Shown piece after piece: positions 18,799 through 27,333 of a DNA stretch of 64,000 bases (positions are counted from its first letter, which is position 1; each line of letters opens with the position of its first letter). Under the pieces are notes generated by a model. It did not search any database. It saw nothing but the letters and a program-made list of their open reading frames with translations, and was not told the origin of the DNA. The position numbers were made by a program, and so were the translations under genes. This DNA comes from Cyanobium sp. Aljojuca 7A6 (GTDB lineage: Bacteria > Cyanobacteriota > Cyanobacteriia > PCC-6307 > Cyanobiaceae): positions 62,001 to 126,000 of the forward strand of contig NZ_JAGQCY010000005.1 of NCBI RefSeq assembly GCF_024346455.1. Reading direction: 5' to 3'.

Positions 18799-19711
18799 CT
18801 CCGATCGCCTCGGCCTGCTGGCCCAGCTCAATGATCCCGCCGGAGATCAGACGCCCACCCAGCGCCTCGGCCCGATCGGCGATCGCCTCCAGATCCGCCA
18901 CCCGCAGGCGCAGCTGCCAGTGGGCGATGTCCTGGGGACCCTGGTCGGCGGGCATCGGCCGGCCGCCGCCGGGCTCGCGGTAGTCGAGGCACTCGACGCC
19001 AGCACCGCTGGGGCAGCGATGGGAGGTGATGCGCACCCGGGTTGCCGCCAGACCGTCCAGGCCATCCTGTTCCGGGCCGCTGTTGACGCCATCTCCTCCC
19101 GCGGCAAGCCCCAGGAGCTCCCGGTAGAAGCAGGCACTGGCGGCCGTATCGGCGATGCCGATGGCGCTGTGATCAAGGCCCAGCAGCGGCCCGGGCGCCT
19201 CCTCATGCCAGCGGGCTTCGCCCTTGTCCGGCGGGAACTGCAGAAGCTCCAGCGGATGACCCTCCGGGTCGCGGAACTTGTAGGCGACGATGCCGGCGGC
19301 AGCCGTGTTCCAGTCCGGCAGCCGCTGCGGCGCCGCGGAGATCGGCGCGATCCGCCCGGCAGCGAAAGCTGGCTGCAGCCGGGCCAGGGCCGCCGCCATG
19401 TCGTTCACCACCAGGCAACCGTGCTGGAACCAGAGGTCGTTGCTGCGCGAATCGGCCGGAATCGGCCGGCCAGGACGGGCGTCGGGTCCCAGCGCGAGCA
19501 CCTCGGTGAGCTCCAGCAGCTCCGAGCCGATGGCCAGCCGCAGCAGCTTGAGGCGGGTGCCCGGCAGCCCGACCAGGGCGCTGTAGGGGCCTCCATCCAC
19601 GATCCGGGCCTGGCCACACGGTTGGAAGCCCAGGACTTCGACGAAGAAGGCAGCGCTGGCTTCGGCGTCGGCACTGGTGAAGCCGATGCTCTCGATATGG
19701 GGCAACATCAT
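18737..19711 (-). CDS. VOC family protein with two glyoxalase-type domains
   Basis: 324 residues. The first domain starts MMLPHIESIGFTSADAEAS, with AAFFVEVLGFQPC and DPEGHPLELLQFP. The second starts LLGLDHSAIGIADTAASACF and ends ADPDGHRLQLLQG. The repeated H-x-(I/S)-G-(I/F) and DP(E/D)GHxL(E/Q)LLQ motifs mark the vicinal oxygen chelate fold (glyoxalase, dioxygenase, bleomycin resistance). The reaction is not identifiable. It lies seven bases downstream of the EamA transporter gene on the same strand, suggesting one transcript, and its end overlaps glgX. Confidence 0.82.
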   Translation of the reverse strand: MMLPHIESIGFTSADAEASAAFFVEVLGFQPCGQARIVDGGPYSALVGLPGTRLKLLRLAIGSELLELTEVLALGPDARPGRPIPADSRSNDLWFQHGCLVVNDMAAALARLQPAFAAGRIAPISAAPQRLPDWNTAAAGIVAYKFRDPEGHPLELLQFPPDKGEARWHEEAPGPLLGLDHSAIGIADTAASACFYRELLGLAAGGDGVNSGPEQDGLDGLAATRVRITSHRCPSGAGVECLDYREPGGGRPMPADQGPQDIAHWQLRLRVADLEAIADRAEALGGRLISGGIIELGQQAEAIGAKWALQLADPDGHRLQLLQG

Positions 19712-19717
19712 CGCCAG

Positions 19718-20623
19718 CTAGTTGGTTCGCGGCTGGTTCTGCCAGACAAGGCTGAGCACGCCACCGGTGCAGATCAGCACAGTACCCACCACCACGCCGA
19801 GATTCGGGATCTGACCAAACCAGATCCAACCGATCAAGCCAGCGAAGATCACGGACGAATATTGAAAAGCTCCGATGGCGCTTGGATCCGCAAAACTGTA
19901 GGAGCGGATCAAAAGCAACTGGAAGCTCAGCAAGCAGATGGCCGAGGCCAAAACCAAGAAGAGTTGATCCGCCGTGATGCTCTGAAAACGCCCCAACATC
20001 ATCAAACTGGATGTCAGGCTGCCGATCACCAGAAAATAGGCAAGCTGGGTAAAGGCAGACTCGCTCCTACCCAGCGCCTTCACAGCCAGAAACTCAATGG
20101 CACAGACGAATCCGGCTGCCAGTCCAAGGAGATCACCGGGCTTGTCGAGGAGGCTCGCATTGGGCTGCACGACAATCACCATGCCGGCAAATCCAACCGC
20201 CAACGCCTTCCAGAGATTGGCAGGAATCCGTTGCTTGAGGACCAGCCAGGCCAGCAACGGTATGAACATGGGCGTCGTATTCAACAGGACATTGGCATTG
20301 ACCAGATTCACCAGCTTGGCGGCGGCCATGAACAGCAGGAAGCCCCCCATGCCCATGCCGCCACGGAGCAGATGCAGGGGCAACACGGCGGTGGGCAGAT
20401 CGCGACCGCCACGCACAACCAGCACCGGAATCAACAGGACCAGCGCCAGAACGAAAGTGAGCCAAGTGAACGTCAGCGCATCCATGTCGGCACCCACCGC
20501 CCGCGCGAAGGCGCTTTGGAGTGTGTTGGCCAGGAACGCTGCCACCAGGAGGGCCGCTCCCTTCGCTACCGAAGTGGCGGCCTGCTCGTTCCCCCCCGGG
20601 TCTTGCAACAGACTGCCGCCCAT
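19718..20623 (-). CDS. EamA/DMT superfamily transporter
   Basis: 301 residues with about ten hydrophobic helices arranged as two EamA halves. The first half shows ALTFTWLTFVLALVLLIPVL, LLRGGMGMGGFLLFMAAAKL and PMFIPLLAWLVLKQRI. The second ends FQYSSVIFAGLIGWIWFGQI. The family exports or imports small metabolites such as amino acids and nucleotides. The paired VOC gene downstream hints at efflux or handling of a reactive metabolite, which is only inference. Substrate unknown. Confidence 0.87.
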   Translation of the reverse strand: MGGSLLQDPGGNEQAATSVAKGAALLVAAFLANTLQSAFARAVGADMDALTFTWLTFVLALVLLIPVLVVRGGRDLPTAVLPLHLLRGGMGMGGFLLFMAAAKLVNLVNANVLLNTTPMFIPLLAWLVLKQRIPANLWKALAVGFAGMVIVVQPNASLLDKPGDLLGLAAGFVCAIEFLAVKALGRSESAFTQLAYFLVIGSLTSSLMMLGRFQSITADQLFLVLASAICLLSFQLLLIRSYSFADPSAIGAFQYSSVIFAGLIGWIWFGQIPNLGVVVGTVLICTGGVLSLVWQNQPRTN

Positions 20624-20817
20624 GCGAATGCATCCACGATAGTGCCAAACAGACTAGAGATGGTGCCCATCGTTGTGGCGGCATGATCGGAGCCTGAAGA
20701 TCACTACTGTGAAGGCCAACGAAAAGGTCCAGGGCACCGAGCCGGGTGTTGAATTTTCAGATAATGACGACATCAACCTGGTTGGGCCTGTTCGGTCGTC
20801 GGATCTAGGATGAGCCT

Positions 20818-21663
20818 GTGAATGTCCCTCCCCAACCCTCTCCTGGCCCCACCCCGATGACGAGCTCCAACCCCCTGGCCGGCAAGGCCCTCTCCACCCT
20901 GCTGCAAGGCAAGGTCGCCATCGTCACCGGTGGCAACAGCGGTATCGGTAAATCCATCGTTGAGTATCTCGCCGAACTCGGCGCCAAGGTGGTGATCGAC
21001 TACCGCTCCCATCCCGAAGCCACCGAAGAGCTGGAGCGTGAAATCGGCGCCTACGGAGGCTGCAGCTTCGGCGTTCAAGCCGATGTGGGCAAGCTCGATG
21101 ACCTGCAGCGTCTCGTCGATGCCACCGTAGCGAAATATGGCCGCCTCGATGTGATGGTCAACAACGCCGGCATCGAGACCCGCACGTCGATCCTTACCAC
21201 CACACCGGACAACTTCGACAAGGTTCTGGATGTCAATCTGCGCGGTGTTTTCTTCGCCACCCAGTTCGCCGCCAAGCAGATGATTGCCCAGGGGGGCGGC
21301 GGCCGCATCATCAACATCTCCTCGGTGCACGAAGACTGGCCGATGCCCGATAACACCCCCTACTGCTGCGCCAAAGGCGGCGTGCGCATGCTCACACGCA
21401 CCGCGGCGCTCGAGCTGGCCCCCCACGGCATCACGATCGTCAACGTCGGTCCCGGCGCCGTGGCCACGCCAATCAACGACTCCACCATGAACAATCCGGA
21501 GCTGCTGGCCAAGCTGAACGCCGCCATCCCCATGGGCCGCATGGCCCAGCCAGAAGAGATCGCCAAGGTGGTGGGCTTCCTGGCCAGCGACGCCGCCAGC
21601 TACATCACCGCCACCACGATTTTCGCCGATGGTGGCCTGATGCACAGCAGCCCCGGCCTCTGA
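20818..21663 (+). CDS. Short-chain dehydrogenase/reductase (glucose 1-dehydrogenase-like)
   Basis: 281 residues with the classical SDR fold. The cofactor-binding motif is VTGGNSGIGKS (TGxxxGxG), NNAG is present as VMVNNAGIETR, and the catalytic Ser-Tyr-Lys sits in INISSVHEDWP and PYCCAKGG. The C-terminal signature is ITATTIFADGGLM. The catalytic tyrosine is followed by CCAK, matching YxxxK. Glucose-1-dehydrogenase-like SDRs commonly have the SSVHED segment, but specificity is not proven. The GTG at 20818 is chosen because AGGA lies just upstream; an ATG at 20857 is the alternative. Confidence 0.88.
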   Translation: MNVPPQPSPGPTPMTSSNPLAGKALSTLLQGKVAIVTGGNSGIGKSIVEYLAELGAKVVIDYRSHPEATEELEREIGAYGGCSFGVQADVGKLDDLQRLVDATVAKYGRLDVMVNNAGIETRTSILTTTPDNFDKVLDVNLRGVFFATQFAAKQMIAQGGGGRIINISSVHEDWPMPDNTPYCCAKGGVRMLTRTAALELAPHGITIVNVGPGAVATPINDSTMNNPELLAKLNAAIPMGRMAQPEEIAKVVGFLASDAASYITATTIFADGGLMHSSPGL

Positions 21664-21699
21664 GCGTTGGCAAGCGGGGCCGACCTGGAGCCGCTCCGT

Positions 21700-23115
21700 T
21701 CAGGCCGCCGCTGGCTCCGCAAGACTGTCACGCTCCCGTTCCGCCCGCTCCAGACCCACCTCCACGCCCATGTGCTGATCGGAGCGGCCGGTGATCAGGA
21801 GGCTGGCGCTCTGGTTGGTGGCGATCACCCACAGCCACTTGGTGAGCAGGGTGATGCGATTTTCGTTGTCCGGCATGAAGGCCAGGTGGGCCAGGCCCCA
21901 GAGCAGCCAGCCCAGGGGCCCGGTGAACTTGAGGCCCCGCAGATCGGCGACGGCGCAAAGGGGACCGATGACCGCCATGCTGCCGAAGTCGAACCAGCGG
22001 AAGGGGGGCTGCCGCTGCCCCTGCAGCTGAGCCAGCAGATCCAGGGCGACCCAGCCGCCCATCTGCACCGCCGGTCCGGCCATGCCCGGCAGGGGCTTGC
22101 CATCGATCGTATGGGAATAGGAGCAGAGATCGCCCACGACCCGGATTTCGGGATGGCCGGCGATCGAGAAATCCGGCTCGACCACCACCCGCCCGCCGCG
22201 GTCGAGCGTGCATCCGGTGCTGGCCGCCAGCAGTTTGCCGAGATGGGAGGCGCGCACACCGGCACTCCAGCAGATGGTGGCCGCCTCCAGCACCCGCTCG
22301 CTGGGGGCTCCAGGCGGCGGCGACTTGAAGGCCACCGTGAGACGACCCGCCTCGATGCTCTGCACCCGGCCACCAAGGACCAGCTCGACGCCACGGGAAC
22401 CCAGATACTCAGCCGCCGCCTTGGACAAGACCGGGTCCATGGCGCGCAGCACCCGATCACCTGGATCCACGAGCAACACCCGACAAAGCTCGGGATCGAG
22501 GTGTCGGAAATCGCGGCGGGCGGCGTGGCGCATCAATTCGTTGATCGACCCCGCCAGCTCGCAACCGGAGGGGCCACCACCCACCACCACCACCGACTGC
22601 AGGAAGCGGCAACGTTCGGGATCCGGAGTCTGCTCGGCCTCCTCCAGGGCCGATAGAAGACGCCGCCGGATCTCATCGGCGTGCTCGAGGATCTTCATCG
22701 GCGGAGCCAGTTGGCGCCATTGTTCGCTGCCGAAGTAGGTGCTCCCCGATCCGGTGGCCAGAATCAGGCTGTCGTAACGCAGGCGGCGATCGTTGAAGAC
22801 CACCTCCCGGGCAGCGGCGTCGAGATCGACGACCTCCCCGAGCAGCACCTGCACGTTGGCCGCCTTGGCCAGCATCTGCCGCAAGGGCGTGGCCACATCC
22901 GCCTCGGACACCAGGCCGGAAGCCACCTGATACAGCAGCGGCTGAAAGAGATTGAAATTGCGCTTGTCCACCAGCGTCACCCGCACCGGCTTGCCGGCCA
23001 GCCGATGGGCCGCCTTGAGGCCGGCGAAGCCTCCTCCCACGATCACCACGTGGGGCCAGCGTTTCATCTCGGCGTCGCTGGGCTCCAGCTCAAGGAAGAA
23101 GCGTTCCTTAGCCAT
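21700..23115 (-). CDS. ndh: Type II NAD(P)H dehydrogenase (NDH-2), FAD-dependent
   Basis: 471 residues. The first Rossmann motif is VVIVGGGFAGLKAAHRLAG, followed by VTLVDKRNFNLFQPLLYQVA, a classical NDH-2 signature. The second dinucleotide motif is VVVVGGGPSGCELAGSINEL, and the second FAD-contact region is ICWSAGVRAS. A C-terminal hydrophobic patch (PLGWLLWGLAHLAFM) fits monotopic membrane attachment. The enzyme passes electrons from NAD(P)H to quinone without proton pumping. It is divergent from the oxidase operon that starts about 500 bases away, so the two could share regulation. An alternative start is the methionine 16 residues in (MKRWPHVVIVGGG). Confidence 0.9.
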   Translation of the reverse strand: MAKERFFLELEPSDAEMKRWPHVVIVGGGFAGLKAAHRLAGKPVRVTLVDKRNFNLFQPLLYQVASGLVSEADVATPLRQMLAKAANVQVLLGEVVDLDAAAREVVFNDRRLRYDSLILATGSGSTYFGSEQWRQLAPPMKILEHADEIRRRLLSALEEAEQTPDPERCRFLQSVVVVGGGPSGCELAGSINELMRHAARRDFRHLDPELCRVLLVDPGDRVLRAMDPVLSKAAAEYLGSRGVELVLGGRVQSIEAGRLTVAFKSPPPGAPSERVLEAATICWSAGVRASHLGKLLAASTGCTLDRGGRVVVEPDFSIAGHPEIRVVGDLCSYSHTIDGKPLPGMAGPAVQMGGWVALDLLAQLQGQRQPPFRWFDFGSMAVIGPLCAVADLRGLKFTGPLGWLLWGLAHLAFMPDNENRITLLTKWLWVIATNQSASLLITGRSDQHMGVEVGLERAERERDSLAEPAAA

Positions 23116-23212
23116 CGATGCTGTAAGCAGGATAGGGTCAAGCTAGGGGTAATCAGCAGCCCTGGGAGCACGACCCTGCGAAGATGTAGCGACCCTCACT
23201 TGCTCTCTGCCC

Positions 23213-23467
23213 GTGTCGCTCTCCGCCCTGCAGGCCTTCGTCAGCAGCGTCTCCGCCGATGGGCAGCTGCGCCAACGACTCCACGCTGCGGCCCGTCTCG
23301 ACGACGTCGTCGACCTGGCCAGCAGCCACGGCCACGACTTCAGCAAGGCCACCCTGCTCAAGGCCCATGCCGCCGCCATCGGCAGCGCCCCGGACCACAG
23401 GCTGTAAGCGATCAACAGCTGGGGCGACGCCCTGATGCAGGCCTTCGGCGCCAGCGACAAGGATTGA
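23213..23467 (+). pseudogene. Nif11-domain peptide gene with an in-frame TAA
   Basis: The frame begins with GTG as MSLSALQAFVSSVSADGQLR, then LDDVVDLASSHGHDFS, a Nif11-type domain. Nif11 domains occur as leader regions of some modified peptides and as free-standing small proteins in cyanobacteria. A TAA at 23405-23407 interrupts it after DHRL, yet the same frame continues AINSWGDALMQAFGASDKD to a TGA at 23465-23467. The tail looks conserved in style, so the TAA is probably a recent change from GAA or CAA. The 64-residue product might still be made and stable. No modifying enzyme gene is adjacent. Confidence 0.6.
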
Positions 23468-23583
23468 GCAGGGGTGTCCGGCCAGGTCGGGATTTCGCCA
23501 CAATCCTGTAGCAAATGCTCACAGAACCAGGCCATCTGCCGGGGGCTGGCCAAGGTGATGGAGCAAAGCGTGGCCGGTGCCCG

Positions 23584-24081
23584 ATGCAGCTACAGCTGCC
23601 AGCCCTCAATGACCACAACCTGCCCTGGATGGACACCCTCCATCCGATTGTGGTCCACTTCGTCATCGCCATGGCGGTGATCAGCGTGGTCTTTGATCTG
23701 TTCGGTGTTGTGATGCGCCGGCCGAATCTGTTTGAAGTCAGCTTCTGGAACCTGCTGTTCGCCACCGGGGCCATCTTCGTGGCAATCATTTTCGGTCAGG
23801 TGGAAGCGGGCCTGGCCGATCCCTACGGCGCCTCAGGCACGATCCTCAACCTGCACAGCACCCTGGGCTGGTCACTGGCCGGCATCCTGTCGGTACTCAC
23901 CGGCTGGCGCTACGTGCTCCGCAACCGTGATCCCGAGACGCTGCCATTGCCCTTCCTGGCCGCCGGTGGGGTGCTGGCCGCCCTTGTGGTGGTCCAGGTC
24001 ACCCTGGGCAGCCAGCTGGTCTGGGTCTACGGCCTGCACACCGTCCCGGTGGTGGCCGCCGGGCGTGCCGGGCTGATCTGA
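23584..24081 (+). CDS. DUF2231 domain membrane protein (first of a pair)
   Basis: About 165 residues starting MQLQLPALNDHNLPWMDTLH. Four hydrophobic helices are visible, with TLHPIVVHFVIAMAVISVVF giving the HPxxVHF signature of DUF2231. Histidines at the ends of helices (LHSTLGWSL, YGLHTVPVV) could bind haem or metal, which is inference. The frame extends 5' to 23515 but that part looks non-coding; a methionine at 23629 is another possible start. Its stop overlaps the next gene's start (TGATG), giving translational coupling. It opens the oxidase operon. Confidence 0.8.
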   Translation: MQLQLPALNDHNLPWMDTLHPIVVHFVIAMAVISVVFDLFGVVMRRPNLFEVSFWNLLFATGAIFVAIIFGQVEAGLADPYGASGTILNLHSTLGWSLAGILSVLTGWRYVLRNRDPETLPLPFLAAGGVLAALVVVQVTLGSQLVWVYGLHTVPVVAAGRAGLI

Positions 24082-24704
24082 TGACCTTCTCCGTGCCCGG
24101 GGCCGAGGCGCCGATCCAGCAGCTGGGGGATTGGCTCGGGCCCAACGACCTCCCCTACAGCCTGCCGATCCATCCGAATCTGGTCCACTTCACGATCGGA
24201 CTGTTCGTGATCGCCATCGCCTTCGACATCGTCGGCGCCCTCTACCCACTCGAGAAGCGGGTGTTCCGTTTCCTGGCCCTGCCGATCACCCGTTCCGGCT
24301 TCCATGACGTGGGCTGGTACAACCTGCTGGCCTGCGCCGTCGTCAGCTTCTTCACCGTGGCGGCCGGTTTCTTCGAGATGCTGCTGGCGGTGCCGATTCC
24401 CGGCGTCACCAGCAGCATCGGGCTCCAGAGCATGGAAACGATGCTCTGGCATGGCGTGGGCGGCGTCGCGATCCTGGTGGCGATCATCGCCATGACCGTC
24501 TGGCGCGGCTACCAGCGCTTTCTATGGCGCCGGGACATGGGCCGGCAGGTGCAGTGGCTCTACCTCCTGGTGGGCCTGGCCCTGTTCCTGGTGATCGGCC
24601 TGCACGGCACCCTCGGCGCCGAACTGGCAGCCGAATTCGGCGTCCACATCACCGCCGACCAGCTCCTGGCCAGCGGAGCCGATCTCCGCGACGCCCTTCC
24701 CTGA
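24081..24704 (+). CDS. DUF2231 domain membrane protein (second of a pair)
   Basis: 207 residues, four to five membrane helices. IHPNLVHFTIGLFVIAIAFD repeats the HPxxVHF signature of its upstream paralogue, and GLHGTLGAEL mirrors the LHSTLGWSL helix. The ATG overlaps the previous stop by one base, and the oxidase subunit II gene follows 15 bases later. The paralogous pair probably forms a heterodimeric membrane unit serving the oxidase or an associated electron carrier; this is inference from position only. Confidence 0.82.
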   Translation: MTFSVPGAEAPIQQLGDWLGPNDLPYSLPIHPNLVHFTIGLFVIAIAFDIVGALYPLEKRVFRFLALPITRSGFHDVGWYNLLACAVVSFFTVAAGFFEMLLAVPIPGVTSSIGLQSMETMLWHGVGGVAILVAIIAMTVWRGYQRFLWRRDMGRQVQWLYLLVGLALFLVIGLHGTLGAELAAEFGVHITADQLLASGADLRDALP

Positions 24705-24719
24705 GGGTCCCCCCTTCCC

Positions 24720-25658
24720 ATGACCTCCTCCACCCCTCGACGTCCCGGCCCCGCCGCCCTGGCCGGCCTGGCCGTCTGGATCGGCCTGCTGGCCCTGATC
24801 AGTTACTGGATGGCCGGCGCGTCACTGCGCTGGCTGCCGGTGCAGGCCTCCAATGCCGCCCCTCTGGTGGACGGCCTGTTCAGCTTCGAGACCGGCGTCG
24901 GCACCTTCGTGTTTCTGGGGGTGATCTCGGTGATGGGCTGGGTGATGCTCGTGCACCGGGCCGAGAAGTACGACGAAAGCGACGCCGAGCCGATCGAGGG
25001 CAACACCCGGCTGGAGGTGATCTGGACCGCCATCCCGCTGGTGCTGGTGATGGCCATCGCCTGGTACGCCATCCAGATCAACACCGAACTGGGGGTGCTG
25101 GGGCCGATGGAGCACATCCATCTGCGCAGTCCCCAGGAGCAGCAGGGGGGGTACCCCGGCGACCGGCTGCCGGCGGAGCAGGTGGAGGTGCTCGCCCGGC
25201 AGTGGTCGTGGGAATTCCGCTATCCCGGCGATCACGTCTCCAGTACCGAGCTGCACCTGGAGCTGGATCGGCCGGTCACCTTCCGCCTGGTCTCCGAGGA
25301 CGTTCTGCACGGCTTCTTCATCCCGGCCTTCCGGCTCAAGCAGGACGTGATTCCAGGCCGGGCGATCGATTTCAGCCTCACCCCCACCCGGGTCGGGCGC
25401 TACCGCCTGCGCGATTCCCAGTTCAGCGGCACCTGGTTCGCCGCCAACCAGGCCGATGTGGTGGTCGAGACCGCCGAAGACCATGGCCTCTGGCTGAAGC
25501 AGGCGGCTGCCGCCCCCCTGCAGCGAGGCCTCAGCGTCGCGGCCGACGAGTACGCCGAGCGCCAGACCAACCCCCGCGGCGGCTGGCCCACGGTGGTGCC
25601 GGCCCCCCCGCCCCAGGTGAACGCTCCCGGTTCCAGCTCCCTTCCCCACGACGCCTGA
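24720..25658 (+). CDS. ctaCII: Haem-copper oxidase subunit II without CuA (quinol-oxidase type, ARTO-like)
   Basis: 312 residues: two N-terminal membrane helices, then a cupredoxin domain (RQWSWEFRYPG; SEDVLHGFFIPAFRLKQDV). In cytochrome c oxidases a C-x-E-x-C-x3-H-x2-M pattern binds the binuclear CuA centre. Here residues 232-243 read DSQFSGTWFAAN: both cysteines, the Glu, the His and the Met are replaced by Asp, Gln, Ser, Phe and Asn. The enzyme therefore should take electrons from quinol, as described for cyanobacterial alternative respiratory terminal oxidases. The C-terminal tail is proline-rich. It is followed four bases later by the subunit I gene. Confidence 0.88.
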   Translation: MTSSTPRRPGPAALAGLAVWIGLLALISYWMAGASLRWLPVQASNAAPLVDGLFSFETGVGTFVFLGVISVMGWVMLVHRAEKYDESDAEPIEGNTRLEVIWTAIPLVLVMAIAWYAIQINTELGVLGPMEHIHLRSPQEQQGGYPGDRLPAEQVEVLARQWSWEFRYPGDHVSSTELHLELDRPVTFRLVSEDVLHGFFIPAFRLKQDVIPGRAIDFSLTPTRVGRYRLRDSQFSGTWFAANQADVVVETAEDHGLWLKQAAAAPLQRGLSVAADEYAERQTNPRGGWPTVVPAPPPQVNAPGSSSLPHDA

Positions 25659-25662
25659 GGCC

Positions 25663-27333
25663 ATGACCAGCACCGCCCTCTCCCCCGAACCGCCCGCCTC
25701 CTGGCGGCGTTATTTCAGCTTCAGCACCGATGCCAAGGTGATCGGCATCCAGTACATCGTGGTGGCCTTCTTCTTCTTCCTGGTGGGTGGCCTGCTGGCC
25801 ATGATCATGCGGGGCGAACTGATCACGCCGGAGGCCGACCTGGTGGATCGCACCGTGTACAACGGCCTCTACACGATGCACGGAACGATCATGCTGTTCC
25901 TGTTCATCTTTCCGGTGCTCAACGGGCTCAACAACCTGTTGATTCCCACCATGATCGGTGCCCCCGACATGGCCTTCCCGCGGCTCAACACCGCCGCCTT
26001 CTGGCTGGTGCCGGTGTTCGGCATCCTGCTGATCGCCAGCTTCTTCGTGCCCAGTGGCCCGGCCACCTCCGGCTGGTGGTCGTACCCGCCGGTGAGTCTG
26101 CAGAACCCCCTCGGCCACCTGATCAACGGCGAGTTCCTCTGGGTGCTGGCGGTGGCCCTCTCCGGCGTCTCCTCGATCATGGGGGCGGTGAACTTTGTCA
26201 CCACGATCCTGCGGATGCGGGCGCCGGGCATGGGCTTCTTCCGCATGCCCGTGTTCTGCTGGACGGCGCTTGCCGCCCAGACCCTGCAGCTGATCGGCCT
26301 GCCCGCCCTCACCGGCGGCGCCGTGATGCTGCTGCTCGATCTGAGCGTCGGCACCTCGTTCTACAGGCCCGAAGGGGGCGGCGATCCGGTGCTGTATCAG
26401 CACTTCTTCTGGTTCTATTCCCACCCGGCGGTGTATGTGATCATCCTGCCGGTGTTCGGCATCTTCTCGGAGCTGTTCCCCGTCTATTCGCGCAAGCCCC
26501 TGTTCGGCTACGTCTATGTGTGCCTGGCATCGTTCATCATCGTCGGCCTGGGGCTGATCGTCTGGGTGCACCACATGTTCCCCAGTGGCGTGACCCAGTG
26601 GATGCGCAACCTGTTCATGGTCACCACGATGCTGATCGCCGTGCCCACCGGGGTGAAGGTGTTCGCCTGGCTGGGCACCCTATGGAACGGCAAGATCCGG
26701 CTCACCACCCCGATGCTGTTCTGCATGGGTGGCCTGTTCAACTTCGTCTTCGCCGGGATCACCGGCATCATGCTGGCCACCGTGCCGATCGACATTCACG
26801 TCAGCAACACCTACTTCGTGGTGGGTCACTTCCACTATGTGATCTATGGCGCGGCCGTCATGGGTGTGTTCGCCGCCATCTACCACTGGTTTCCCAAGTT
26901 CACCGGCCGCATGCCCTACGAGGGCCTCGGCAAGCTGCACTTCCTGCTCACCTTCGTGGGCGCCAACCTCAACTTTCTGCCCATGCACCCCCTCGGTCTG
27001 ATGGGCATGCCCCGGCGGGTCTCTTCCTACGACCCGGAGTTCGCCTTCTGGAACGTGCTGGCCAGCCTGGGGGCCTTCCTGCTGGGGGTCTCGATCATCC
27101 CCTTCCTGCTCAACATGATCAGCTCCTGGGCCCGGGGTCCCAGGGCGCCCCACAACCCCTGGAACGCCATCGGCCTGGAGTGGCTGCTGCCGTCACCCCC
27201 GGCGGAGGACAACTTCGGCGAGCACGTTCCCACCGTGATCAGCCGCCCCTACGGCTATGGCACCGGTGAGCCGCTGGTGGAGCACGAGGCCGAGATCGAG
27301 CGCGAGCTCACCCTTCAGGAGGCCAACCGATGA
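25663..27333 (+). CDS. ctaDII: Haem-copper oxidase subunit I (A2-type)
   Basis: 556 residues with twelve membrane helices. Haem and copper ligands are visible: MHGTIMLFLF (low-spin haem His), FYSHPAVYVIILP with His254 and Tyr258 (CuB ligand and cross-linked Tyr), WVHHMFPSG (CuB His pair) and VVGHFHYVIYG (haem a3 and low-spin haem His). Instead of the HPEVY glutamate of A1 enzymes the helix carries Tyr252-Ser253 before HPAVY, the YSHP signature of A2-type oxidases. It reduces oxygen to water and should pump protons. The gene overlaps the subunit III gene by ATGA. Confidence 0.94.
   Translation: MTSTALSPEPPASWRRYFSFSTDAKVIGIQYIVVAFFFFLVGGLLAMIMRGELITPEADLVDRTVYNGLYTMHGTIMLFLFIFPVLNGLNNLLIPTMIGAPDMAFPRLNTAAFWLVPVFGILLIASFFVPSGPATSGWWSYPPVSLQNPLGHLINGEFLWVLAVALSGVSSIMGAVNFVTTILRMRAPGMGFFRMPVFCWTALAAQTLQLIGLPALTGGAVMLLLDLSVGTSFYRPEGGGDPVLYQHFFWFYSHPAVYVIILPVFGIFSELFPVYSRKPLFGYVYVCLASFIIVGLGLIVWVHHMFPSGVTQWMRNLFMVTTMLIAVPTGVKVFAWLGTLWNGKIRLTTPMLFCMGGLFNFVFAGITGIMLATVPIDIHVSNTYFVVGHFHYVIYGAAVMGVFAAIYHWFPKFTGRMPYEGLGKLHFLLTFVGANLNFLPMHPLGLMGMPRRVSSYDPEFAFWNVLASLGAFLLGVSIIPFLLNMISSWARGPRAPHNPWNAIGLEWLLPSPPAEDNFGEHVPTVISRPYGYGTGEPLVEHEAEIERELTLQEANR

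Noticed and set aside
16627-18831. Long minus-strand frame opposite glgX (734 codons)
   Set aside because: Exact antisense of a clear GH13 enzyme; the translation is rich in Gly, Val and His with no motif, typical of chance frames at high GC.
20709-20813. 34-codon frame before the SDR gene (GTG start)
   Set aside because: Reads EKVQGTEPGVEFSDNDD, somewhat protein-like, but has no ribosome binding site and no known match; too weak to call.
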